DNA from: CAYUJH01 sp964394585
Lineage (GTDB): Bacteria > Bacteroidota > Bacteroidia > Cytophagales > Flammeovirgaceae
Assembly: GCA_964394585.1 (NCBI GenBank)
Contig: CAYMYI010000123.1
Location: 1-11,337 of the forward strand
Direction of reading: 5' to 3'
Length of the DNA stretch: 11,337 bases
Position 1 is the stretch's first letter. Each line of letters opens with the position of its first letter. Shown here in pieces: positions 4,529 to 11,337 of this stretch. A program made the translations under genes and the position numbers. The notes under the pieces were generated by a model that ran no database searches, was not told the DNA's origin, and saw only the letters and a program-made list of their open reading frames with translations.

Positions 4529-5341
4529 AACAATTTCCACGTTTTTTCCTCGAATTTTTTCTACAAACGCATGAATCGTAGCGTTGCGATTTGCCGAGGG
4601 CGTTTCTTCTAACAAACGAATGAAGGCGCTGCCTATAATAGCGCCAGAAGCATATTGGCAAGCCCTGCCGAAGGTCTCGTGGTTCGATATACCAAACCCG
4701 ATGAGTCGAGGATTACGTAGCTTTAGGGCTTGCATCCGTTCAAAATAGTCAATTTGTGCTTGGCTTATGCCTGCTTTAGCGCCGGTAACACTTGCCGAGG
4801 AAACCATGTAAATAAACCCCTCGGTGTGGGTATCAATCTCGCGAATGCGTGCTTCAGAAGTTTGTGGGGTAACTAAAAAGATATTGTGCAATCCATGCCG
4901 ATCAAAAATGGGCTTATACTCTTCCAAATACGCTTGCATGGGAAGGTCGGGTAGAATCAACCCATCGATTTCTAGTGCTTGGCATTGTTTGCAGAAGGCT
5001 TCGACTCCATATTGCATCACGGGGTTTACATAGCCCATCAGTACAAGGGGAAGTTGAATATGCGACCGGATGCCTTCTAGTTGGGCAAAAAGTGTTCTTA
5101 GGTTCATGCCATTGCGCAAGGCTGTTTGGTTGCTTTCTTGGATGGTGGAGCCATCGGCAATCGGATCGGAGAACGGCATGCCGATTTCAACAAGATCTGC
5201 CCCTGCCGCTTGTAATGCTTGCAAAGTAGGGACGGTATCGCCCAACTCAGGAAAGCCAGCAGTGTAGTAGATAGATAAAATTGATTCTTTTTTATTTTCA
5301 AAAAGTTGATTGATACGGTTATAGACCATAGGGATGCGCAT
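4520..5341 (-). CDS. trpA: Tryptophan synthase alpha chain
   Basis: TrpA cleaves indole-3-glycerol phosphate to indole and glyceraldehyde 3-phosphate in the cytoplasm, passing indole to TrpB through the complex tunnel. The 273-residue protein is a TIM barrel of normal length. The catalytic residues are in place: Glu52 in LVEIGMPFSDP and Asp63 in PIADG. The phosphate-binding end GFGISNHET...GAIIGSAFIRLL is intact. The start at 5341 (MRIPMVYNRINQLF) is used; Met5 at 5329 is an equally reasonable start by family alignment. It is last in trpF-trpB-trpA, 24 bases after trpB, and its 3' end doubles as part of the tRNA-Arg promoter. Confidence 0.96.
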   Translation of the reverse strand: MRIPMVYNRINQLFENKKESILSIYYTAGFPELGDTVPTLQALQAAGADLVEIGMPFSDPIADGSTIQESNQTALRNGMNLRTLFAQLEGIRSHIQLPLVLMGYVNPVMQYGVEAFCKQCQALEIDGLILPDLPMQAYLEEYKPIFDRHGLHNIFLVTPQTSEARIREIDTHTEGFIYMVSSASVTGAKAGISQAQIDYFERMQALKLRNPRLIGFGISNHETFGRACQYASGAIIGSAFIRLLEETPSANRNATIHAFVEKIRGKNVEIVLK

Positions 5342-5365
5342 AAAGGGTTTAACAAAACAAAATAC

Positions 5366-6547
5366 CTAATATTTACCCCACCGAATGTAGGTTTCCAAGT
5401 CTTTATCGCCACGCCCTGAAAGGCTGATGACTACTACATCGGATGGGGCGAAATTCATTTGCTCGAGCACTGCAAAGGCGTGTGCCGTTTCAATTGCGGG
5501 AATGATGCCCTCAGTACGGCTGAGCATAATGCCGGCTTGCATGGCTTCTTCGTCGGTAACGCTGTAGAATTGTGCGCGCCCTGAATCGAACAAGTGGGCA
5601 TGCATGGGACCTATACCGGGGTAGTCAAGACCAGCAGAGATGGAATAAGGCTCTACGACCTGTCCATCCTCAGTTTGCATTAAAATAGTTCGGCTTCCAT
5701 GTAAAATGCCTGGCGTACCTAAGGCGGTAGTAGCAGCCGATTCGCCTGAACCCACGCCTTTCCCTGCGGCTTCTACGGCTACCAATTGTACTGCTAGGTT
5801 ATCTAAATAATGGTAGTAGATGCCGGCAGCGTTACTTCCCCCTCCTACGCAGGCAATCACGTGTGTTGGGTTGGGAGTCCCTTCTTTCTCGCTGAGTTGC
5901 TGTTGCACTTCTTGGCTAATCACCGATTGAAAGCGCGCCACCATTTCGGGGTAAGGGTGAGGTCCTACTACCGACCCGATAATGTAGTGGGTATCATCGG
6001 GGTGACTAATCCAATGGCGCATGGCTTCATTAGTTGCATCTTTTAGTGTTTGGCTACCACTAGTCGCCGGTGTTACTGTAGCCCCCAACAGGCGCATTCG
6101 CTCTACATTGGGTTTTTGGCGTTCCATATCGAGCTTTCCCATGTACACGATGCACTCTACGCCGGCTAATGCACACACCGTAGCGGTAGCTACTCCGTGC
6201 TGACCTGCCCCTGTTTCGGCAATGATTTTCTGTTTTCCTAACCGTTTTGCCAGCAAAATTTGCCCGATCGTATTATTGATTTTATGAGCGCCGGTATGGC
6301 ATAAATCTTCCCGTTTCAAGTAAATTTTTGCCCCGTATTTTTCAGAAAGTCGCTCTGCCAAGTACAGCGGCGTAGGTCTGCCCACATAATCTCGCAACAA
6401 GCTCCAAAACTCCTCCTGAAAGTCAGCCGAAGCTACAATCTCTTCGTAACGCACACGAAGTTCTTCAATATTAGGATGAAGCATTTCAGGAATAAATGCT
6501 CCACCAAATTTGCCATAATATCCTTTTTCGTTTACCGTGTATTGCAT
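5366..6547 (-). CDS. trpB: Tryptophan synthase beta chain
   Basis: TrpB condenses indole with L-serine to give L-tryptophan, using pyridoxal phosphate. The 393 residues are the usual length of the canonical TrpB1 type that pairs with TrpA. The start YGKFGGAFIPE (11-21), the cofactor lysine Lys89 in HTGAHKINN, Glu111 in AETGAGQHG and the phosphate-cup glycines CVGGGSNA are all present. So are the HAGLDYPG-like SAGLDYPGIGP segment and the C-terminal SLSGRGDKD. The gene sits between trpF (34 bases upstream) and trpA (24 bases downstream), so the three are almost certainly cotranscribed. Confidence 0.97.
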   Translation of the reverse strand: MQYTVNEKGYYGKFGGAFIPEMLHPNIEELRVRYEEIVASADFQEEFWSLLRDYVGRPTPLYLAERLSEKYGAKIYLKREDLCHTGAHKINNTIGQILLAKRLGKQKIIAETGAGQHGVATATVCALAGVECIVYMGKLDMERQKPNVERMRLLGATVTPATSGSQTLKDATNEAMRHWISHPDDTHYIIGSVVGPHPYPEMVARFQSVISQEVQQQLSEKEGTPNPTHVIACVGGGSNAAGIYYHYLDNLAVQLVAVEAAGKGVGSGESAATTALGTPGILHGSRTILMQTEDGQVVEPYSISAGLDYPGIGPMHAHLFDSGRAQFYSVTDEEAMQAGIMLSRTEGIIPAIETAHAFAVLEQMNFAPSDVVVISLSGRGDKDLETYIRWGKY

Positions 6548-6581
6548 GGGAGTTTAGTTAGTTATGAAATGATAGACAAAA

Positions 6582-7208
6582 CTACATGTTTTGTAACGTT
6601 TGTAAGAAAGGCTGTAGAAGAGATATGTTTTTTTCGCCAGGCTGATTTTCGAATCCGCTGTTGATATCTACGCCCAAGAGTTGGGGAAACGAGAGAACAC
6701 GTAACGCTTCAGCATCGGCGGGGCGGATACCTCCACTGAGCCAAAAGGGTTTGTCGAAGGGGTATTCTTCCAAAATTCCCCAATTAAACGTTACACCGTT
6801 ACCTCCATACTGTGTACCTTGGGTATCGAATAAAAATGCATCTACATGTGGTATATACGCCTCTAGTACATCAAAATTGAAAGTAGTCCCTACATGGAAT
6901 ACTTTCCACACGGAAATGCCTTGTTGTTGAAGACGCTGGCAAACAGTAGGCGACTCCTCTCCATGCAACTGCACTACATCAAGGCAAAAACGATGTACCC
7001 TTTTCATGATGTCCTCTTCTGATTCGTTCACGAATACACCCACTTTCTGTATGGTCGGGGGCAGATGCTCCACATCGGCAGGCGAAAGGCTTTGCTCCAT
7101 GTATCGCTTGGAAGGTGGGTAAAAAATGAAGCCTAGAAAATTGGGGGAAAGTTGCGCAACGGCTTTCAGGTTCGCCGGCGATTTCATTCCGCAGATTTTG
7201 ACCAGCAT
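6582..7208 (-). CDS. trpF: Phosphoribosylanthranilate isomerase
   Basis: TrpF converts N-(5-phosphoribosyl)anthranilate to the CdRP intermediate, an Amadori rearrangement in tryptophan synthesis. The start at MLVKICGMK (7208) is chosen because TrpF proteins begin at this strand; the frame is open 30 codons further up but that part is unlike the family. The 208-residue barrel has Cys6 (general base) in KICGMK, LGFIFYPPSKRY (25-36), VQLHGEE (79-85), Asp128 (general acid) in FLFDTQG, LSGGIRPADA (157-166) and GVDINSGFENQPGEKN (179-194). SKR replaces the more usual SPR and INSG replaces VSSG, which are mild changes. No trpE, trpG, trpD or trpC is adjacent; the remaining pathway genes must lie elsewhere. 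Confidence 0.94.
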   Translation of the reverse strand: MLVKICGMKSPANLKAVAQLSPNFLGFIFYPPSKRYMEQSLSPADVEHLPPTIQKVGVFVNESEEDIMKRVHRFCLDVVQLHGEESPTVCQRLQQQGISVWKVFHVGTTFNFDVLEAYIPHVDAFLFDTQGTQYGGNGVTFNWGILEEYPFDKPFWLSGGIRPADAEALRVLSFPQLLGVDINSGFENQPGEKNISLLQPFLQTLQNM

Positions 7209-7237
7209 GAGGGGACTATTTAAGCGTGTAATTGATA

Positions 7238-7284
7238 AAAAGGTATGTAAATCATGAAAGCCAAAAACTTTCGTTGCAAAAATA
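7238..7284 (-). promoter_or_regulatory. trpF: Candidate trpFBA promoter region
   Basis: Two minus-strand -7-like boxes precede trpF. TATTTTTG (7284-7277) is an exact TAnnTTTG but lacks a spaced TTG. TACCTTTT (7245-7238) matches 7 of 8 positions and has TTG (7264-7262) 16 bases upstream. Either gives a leader of about 25-65 bases. I saw no tandem Trp codons, T-box or attenuator-like hairpin in it. Confidence 0.35.
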
Positions 7285-7471
7285 GTATTGAATTTCATCT
7301 AACGGCTCCTCTTCTCACAATGCTGCATTTATGGATTCTTGGAAGCTTTCCCTTGTAAGGGCACGAAATACGCAAAAAGGGGCAAATTCTCATGCCAAAA
7401 GCAAGGGTGCTACTTCTAAAATATGATAGGAGATATTGATTGAAAATCGTTGCGCAATACCACCCCGCCCG

Positions 7472-8050
7472 CTAATCGCCTGATCGGCGGCGTTCTTCCA
7501 ACGGTACAAAATCGTTGGCAACAAACTTAAACTGATCGAAGATGGAGCGTACCAAACGTTTTAAATAGCGCTCATCGGAGGCGTTGACTTCGCCCATGCC
7601 GAACACTCCCGAAGCGTACCCTTGCCACACAACAGTTTCGCCGTCGCGGTCATAAAGCGAAATGAGCAACGTCCCTTCGCGGAGTTTGTACTTTACAGCG
7701 TCGTATTCTTCGTCTTCGTCTCCATTTTTCGACCAATATACAATATCGGGTTGTTCATAGCCTTTAAACTGCATATCGCCAAAGAAAATCTTGTACGATA
7801 CCAATAAGTTTGGGTTGCGGTTTGTGAGTTTATAGCCTTGTAAATTAAGGCGGGAACGGATGGCATTGGCGAGGATGACATTGCGCCGTGTAGTGTCTTG
7901 AATTAATTCATCAAAAAAATTGAACGATTTGTAATCGTTGAATTTGCCGGCATAGCTATAGTCTGATTCTACCCGATAATTGCCATAGTTTAGGCAGCCA
8001 GTTAACAGTAGAGTAGAGAAGCTCAGGAAGTAAAAGATGGTTTTGCGCAT
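7472..8050 (-). CDS. DUF4136-family lipoprotein
   Basis: The 192-residue product begins with a lipoprotein signal peptide. A basic start and hydrophobic stretch lead to the lipobox LLTGC, with Cys19 as lipidation site, so it should be anchored to an envelope membrane. The mature part opens with the DUF4136 pattern (VESDYSYAGKFNDYKSFNFFDE), followed by ILANAIRSRLNLQGYKL, a strand LLVSYKIFF, then GTLLISLYDRDGETVVWQGYASG and a C-terminal helix of about 25 residues. The family's function is unknown. It lies 128 bases after the nucleoside transporter stop and 263 bases before trpF, probably as its own transcription unit. Confidence 0.88.
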   Translation of the reverse strand: MRKTIFYFLSFSTLLLTGCLNYGNYRVESDYSYAGKFNDYKSFNFFDELIQDTTRRNVILANAIRSRLNLQGYKLTNRNPNLLVSYKIFFGDMQFKGYEQPDIVYWSKNGDEDEEYDAVKYKLREGTLLISLYDRDGETVVWQGYASGVFGMGEVNASDERYLKRLVRSIFDQFKFVANDFVPLEERRRSGD

Positions 8051-8177
8051 AGTAGTGAATTGTAGGTAAGAAGATGATACTCAATGTAATAAATTAATTG
8101 ATAGGGTGGATTGTTTTTCGTCTGCTTACCGACAAAAAAGTGAATCTATTCAATTACGCTGTGTTATAAACAAGGAA

Positions 8178-9479
8178 TTATGTAGCAAATACTCCTGCAA
8201 TGGTGGCGGTCATCATAGTAGCGAGAGTTGCTGCTAATAAAGCCCGCATGCCCAGCCTCGAAAGGTCGCTTTGCCGGTTTGGAGCCATCCCCCCGATGCC
8301 CCCAATCTGAATGGCAATAGAGCTGAAATTGGCAAACCCACAGAGTGCATACGTCGCAATAATAATCGACTTTGCCGAAAGCACCCCTTGCGCTTTCACT
8401 TCTGAAAGGCTTAGATATGCCACAAACTCGTTGATTACCACTTTTTGTCCTAGCATACTCCCCACCAGTAGAGTATCTTTCCACTCCACACCCATTACCC
8501 AAGCGAGTAGGCGAAACCCTTGCCCAAGAATGTACTCTAGGGAAAAGCCTTCGAACGTTCCGCTTGTAGCCATTCGAATGGCATCGTTGAGGGAACCATC
8601 GCCAAAAGGGATGAGCGCGCCAATCACATCTTTCAAAATGTAATTAAACATGGCAATTAGCGCGATAAAGGCAAGCAGCATCCCGCCAATATTCAAGGCG
8701 AGTTTCAGCCCGTCGGCAGCACCACTTGCTAGCGCGTCAATCAGGTTTACTCCTAGCGAATCTTGCGACACCTGCAACGAGCTGTCTATTTTCTCTGGTT
8801 CGGTTTCGGGGATTATAATTTTTGCCAGAACGATGGCAGCTGGTGCATTCATAATCGAGGCACTTAATAGATAGGAAGCAAACTTGGCACGTTCTGCCAT
8901 ATCGTCGCCACCGAGAAATGCTACATAGCCTGCCAATACGCCCCCGGCAATCGTTGCCATACCGCCGGTCATCAAACACATTAGCTCCGAAGTGGTCATT
9001 TTAGCCACAAAAGGCTTTACCAACAACGGGGCTTCGGTTTGCCCTAAAAAGATGTTACCCGCAGCCGAGAGGCTTTCGGCACCAGAAAGGCGCATGGTAC
9101 GCGACATCACCCAAGCAATTGCCCATACTACTTTTTGCAGAATGCCCAAGTAATATAACCCTGCTGAAAGTGTAGCAAAAAAAATAACGGTAGGTAGTAC
9201 CTGAAAAGCAAAGATAAACCCGAACGAATCGGTGGCTAAGTCGGCGAAGAGGAATTTAGCGCCATCGCTCGAAAAGCTTAACAAGCGCACAAAAGCTTCG
9301 CTGAGTTTGCGGAAACCAAGGGCTACAAGAGGGATTTTTGTGATTAGCAACCCAAACAGCACTTGCAGCGAAATGCCAATGCCTACAAGTCGCCAATCGA
9401 TATTACGGCGTTTTTTTGAAAACAACCAAGCGATGCTAACCAATACTAAAATGCCAAAAACGCCCCGTAAAATATCCAT
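8178..9479 (-). CDS. Concentrative nucleoside transporter (NupC/CNT family)
   Basis: This 433-residue inner-membrane symporter would import nucleosides with H+ or Na+. It carries the full CNT signature set: GQTEAPLL (146-153, nucleoside-binding hairpin), the glycine-rich GGMATIAGGVLAGYV (172-186), SASIMNAPAA (207-214), GQKVVINEFVAYL (344-356) and YALCGFANFSSIAIQIGG (377-394). Length and the N-terminal helices fit bacterial members. The cation cannot be read from motifs alone, nor the exact nucleoside range. It follows a strong terminator that closes the thioredoxin-TPR gene, so it needs its own promoter in 9480-9561, where I saw no good consensus. NupC is the E. coli relative; orthology is not certain, so no symbol is given. 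Confidence 0.93.
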   Translation of the reverse strand: MDILRGVFGILVLVSIAWLFSKKRRNIDWRLVGIGISLQVLFGLLITKIPLVALGFRKLSEAFVRLLSFSSDGAKFLFADLATDSFGFIFAFQVLPTVIFFATLSAGLYYLGILQKVVWAIAWVMSRTMRLSGAESLSAAGNIFLGQTEAPLLVKPFVAKMTTSELMCLMTGGMATIAGGVLAGYVAFLGGDDMAERAKFASYLLSASIMNAPAAIVLAKIIIPETEPEKIDSSLQVSQDSLGVNLIDALASGAADGLKLALNIGGMLLAFIALIAMFNYILKDVIGALIPFGDGSLNDAIRMATSGTFEGFSLEYILGQGFRLLAWVMGVEWKDTLLVGSMLGQKVVINEFVAYLSLSEVKAQGVLSAKSIIIATYALCGFANFSSIAIQIGGIGGMAPNRQSDLSRLGMRALLAATLATMMTATIAGVFAT

Positions 9480-9561
9480 AGTATGCCGTGCGCTAAAAGT
9501 GAGTAAACCGATGCCAACGGCACCATATTTTTTGAGAGCTCGAATGTAGGGAAATCTGCAT

Positions 9562-9593
9562 AAAAAAGGGGAAGACAGCGGTAGACTTCCCCT
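9562..9593 (-). terminator. Terminator after the thioredoxin-TPR gene
   Basis: On the minus strand AGGGGAAG (9593-9586) pairs perfectly with CTTCCCCT (9574-9567) across an 11-base loop, followed by TTTTTT. The stem lies about 20 bases after the stop codon at 9614. Confidence 0.85.
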
Positions 9594-9613
9594 AAAAAAT
9601 GGATGGAAAACGG

Positions 9614-10420
9614 TTAATACAGCGCCATATCGAAACGGCGGCGGTACTTCTTAGTGGTTTCGTGTTGTGCTCCCAAATAGTTAAAAATCGCAATGCATGC
9701 TTTTCGGGCGGCCTCATCCTGATATGCTTTGTGTGCCATCACTACTTGGATAAATTGCTCTAAGGCACGATCAAAATTTTGTTGTTTGAGTGCCTCCAAC
9801 GCTGACACGAACGTATCTTTTACTGAGTGAGGTTCGAGATTGGCACTATCAATAGCCAGGATTTCCACCAAACTTACCAATCCGAGGGTGGGATTTACTA
9901 ACTGTGGCGATTTTTCAGCTACTTTTAGTAGTTGTAGAGCCTGGTCTGCATCGGAAAATAATCGCATTTTCGCCAAGTAAAAACTAGCTTTAGGATGCTC
10001 GGGTTCGGTTTGCAGTACCGCTTCGAAAACAGATTGGGCTTGGGAGGTGTCGCCCACTTCGAATAGAGCGATTGCCTGCATCACTTGTTTATCCGTTGGG
10101 GTTGGTAGCTTTTCGGCAAGCCATTGCTGGATTTGCGACTCGGGCAACGCTCCCGTAAACTCATCCATTACCTCTCCATCTACAAATAGTTTTACCGCAG
10201 GGATTCCCCGTACTTTGTATTGGTTCGAAAGCTGCTGGTGCTGGTCGACATTCACCTTCACAAGCTCCCAACGGCCATTGGCGCTGCCGGCGAGTTTTTC
10301 AATCGTAGGGCCTAAAACCTGACAAGGGCCGCACCATGGCGCCCAAAAATCGACTAATACAGGAACTTCTTTGCTGCGTTCAATAACTTGTTGCTCAAAA
10401 TTGGTTACTTCAAAACTCAT
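9614..10420 (-). CDS. Thioredoxin-TPR chaperedoxin, CnoX/YbbN-like
   Basis: The 268 residues have an N-terminal thioredoxin domain (about 1-108) with active site WCGPC (29-33) and cis-proline in RGIPA (Pro74). TPR-like helices follow (about 112-268), ending in the family's typical ARKACIAIFNYLG...YRRRFDMALY. E. coli CnoX (YbbN) protects clients from oxidation and aggregation and hands them to GroEL and DnaK; it lacks a full CxxC. Here the CGPC is complete, so genuine thiol-disulfide activity is likely in addition to holdase function. No signal peptide, so it is cytosolic. It is monocistronic between a divergent rhomboid gene and its own terminator. Confidence 0.92.
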   Translation of the reverse strand: MSFEVTNFEQQVIERSKEVPVLVDFWAPWCGPCQVLGPTIEKLAGSANGRWELVKVNVDQHQQLSNQYKVRGIPAVKLFVDGEVMDEFTGALPESQIQQWLAEKLPTPTDKQVMQAIALFEVGDTSQAQSVFEAVLQTEPEHPKASFYLAKMRLFSDADQALQLLKVAEKSPQLVNPTLGLVSLVEILAIDSANLEPHSVKDTFVSALEALKQQNFDRALEQFIQVVMAHKAYQDEAARKACIAIFNYLGAQHETTKKYRRRFDMALY

Positions 10421-10534
10421 AGTGTCTATTATGTATTATAGATTGTAGAACTGTTAAACCGTAAAGGTAACAATCGTTCATTTTGGAGAATTCACAAAAA
10501 GAATATAATTATATAAATATGTTTTTATTTTAAT

Positions 10535-11167
10535 ATGATAGATATGACTGTAACTCTTGTGCTAATTGCCCTCATTGCGGCGATAAGTTTCTATGCGTGG
10601 TCGAAACCTGAACTTCAGATGAAGTTCATGATGACTCCCTACCGAGTGAAACACCATAACGAATATTACCGGTTTCTTACTTCAGGCTTTATTCATTCGG
10701 GGTATATCCATCTGTTTTTCAACATCTTCACTCTTTTTTTCTTTGGGCAGCAGATGGAGTATATTTTCGAGTTTTTCTTCCCAGGGAAAAGCACTTTATA
10801 CTTCTTAATTTTATTTGTAGTAGGCGTTATTGTTTCGGACATCCCTACCTTCATTCGCTATCAGAACAGCCCAGGGTACAATTCGCTAGGCGCTTCTGGT
10901 GGAGTATCGGCTTTGGTATTTTCGTTCATTTTGTTCAATCCTACCGAAAAACTCTACATTCTTTTTATCCCTATCGGGATTCCCGGGTTTATTCTAGGGT
11001 CGTTGTTTTTGGTGTACTCGTATTATCAAGCGAAAAACAGTGCCGATAATATAAATCATAGTGCACACCTGTACGGCGCACTGTTCGGGTTAATCTTCAG
11101 CGTGATTGTGCAACCTACCATCTTGATGCGTTTTGTCAATGCTTTAGCTAATTGGCGCTTGTTCTAA
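10535..11167 (+). CDS. Rhomboid-family intramembrane serine protease
   Basis: The 210-residue membrane protein has about six helices. Rhomboid hallmarks are in order: HSGYIHLFFN (54-63, the HxxxxHxxxN loop and helix), FGQQME (70-75), GASG (119-122) with nucleophile Ser121, and His178 in NHSAHLYGALFG as the second dyad member. The dyad is complete, so it should cut transmembrane substrates; which ones is unknown. The start at 10535 is used; Met4 at 10544 is possible. The upstream 114 bases are a divergent intergenic with the thioredoxin-TPR gene. They are very AT-rich, with TATAAT at 10504-10509 and TATGTTTT at 10518-10525, neither with an ideal partner box. It probably shares an operon with the next gene, 34 bases on. 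Confidence 0.94.
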   Translation: MIDMTVTLVLIALIAAISFYAWSKPELQMKFMMTPYRVKHHNEYYRFLTSGFIHSGYIHLFFNIFTLFFFGQQMEYIFEFFFPGKSTLYFLILFVVGVIVSDIPTFIRYQNSPGYNSLGASGGVSALVFSFILFNPTEKLYILFIPIGIPGFILGSLFLVYSYYQAKNSADNINHSAHLYGALFGLIFSVIVQPTILMRFVNALANWRLF

Positions 11168-11201
11168 GCCAATCTACTGCAAGAAACTAGAGATAAAGAG
11201 T

Positions 11202-11337
11202 ATGCCAACTCCTACCAACCATCCTATCGGGTTTATTGATGCGTGTAAAGAAGCCCTGCTTAAGGGCACTCACGAAGACTTTGACGCCTTGGCAGTCGCA
11301 CTGTTTCGTTGGCAAGCTGCCCATGTGCCGGTGTATA
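11202..11337 (+). CDS. N-terminus of a probable LuxE/PaaK-type acyltransferase (partial)
   Basis: The frame opens at ATG 11202 and stays open to the window edge (45 codons). The text DFDALAVALFRWQAAHVPVY resembles the start of Bacteroidota acyl-transferases related to LuxE acyl-protein synthetase and PaaK ligase, where an ALxIFxxQxxxNxVY helix precedes the adenylate-forming-like core. The core motifs are off the window, so the assignment rests on one helix. It lies 34 bases after the rhomboid stop, on the same strand. Confidence 0.6.
   Translation, partial: MPTPTNHPIGFIDACKEALLKGTHEDFDALAVALFRWQAAHVPVY

Noticed and set aside
4416..4661. 81-codon minus-strand frame across the tRNA and trpA end
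   Set aside because: It reads through the tRNA gene and is a shadow of trpA.
7209..7298. 30-residue N-terminal extension of trpF
   Set aside because: Family members start at the MxVKICG strand; the extension is unlike any TrpF and covers the likely promoter.
7209..7471. Trp leader peptide, T-box or attenuator ahead of trpF
   Set aside because: No tandem Trp codons, no T-box motif and no convincing competing hairpins; only a weak CCCTT-GT-AAGGG element is present.
8164..8979. Minus-strand frames overlapping the nucleoside transporter
   Set aside because: They are out-of-frame shadows of a gene with complete family motifs.
1..11337. CRISPR array or insertion-sequence transposase
   Set aside because: No regularly spaced repeats of CRISPR type and no transposase or integrase motifs were seen on either strand.

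Overview
The window looks like chromosomal DNA of a Bacteroidota bacterium, probably of the Cytophagales type. The pointers are Bacteroidota-style promoter boxes (TTG, then TAnnTTTG) in place of clear Shine-Dalgarno sites, a DUF4136 lipoprotein, a signal peptide ending SFAQQ, and a split trpFBA cluster. The phylum call is inference; no rRNA or marker gene is present. Nearly everything is on the minus strand. Only a rhomboid protease, the start of a further gene and one doubtful small ORF read on the plus strand.

Positions 1-1260 are AT-rich and hold a secreted alpha/beta hydrolase. It is followed on its own strand by a 130-bp imperfect inverted-repeat structure resembling an integron attC site. 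A possible next ORF starts about 20 bp further on. A 10-bp palindrome (GTTGTACAAC) lies on both sides of the hydrolase. This looks like a captured gene cassette, although no integrase is visible.

Positions 1519-3570 hold a three-gene minus-strand operon with mobile-element character: a coiled-coil protein, a SymE-family toxin-like protein and a DUF932 phage/plasmid-type protein. The SymE-like protein ends in EDLPF, like the SSB C-terminal tip. The DUF932 protein ends in EISLF, which resembles a sliding-clamp-binding peptide. A strong hairpin with a plus-strand T-run sits just upstream of the symE-like start and could end an antisense RNA.

Positions 3570-4360 are gene-poor and rich in palindromes. 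They run up to the terminator of tRNA-Arg(ACG). The tRNA has its own near-ideal promoter, whose -33 element lies inside the last codons of trpA. Together with the island-like content on its 3' side, this makes the tRNA a plausible boundary between the variable left third and the conserved right two thirds.

Positions 4520-11337 are core-like. They contain trpF-trpB-trpA (late tryptophan synthesis), a DUF4136 lipoprotein, a concentrative nucleoside transporter, a CnoX/YbbN-type thioredoxin-TPR protein with its own terminator, then on the plus strand a rhomboid protease and the first 45 codons of a probable LuxE/PaaK-type acyltransferase.
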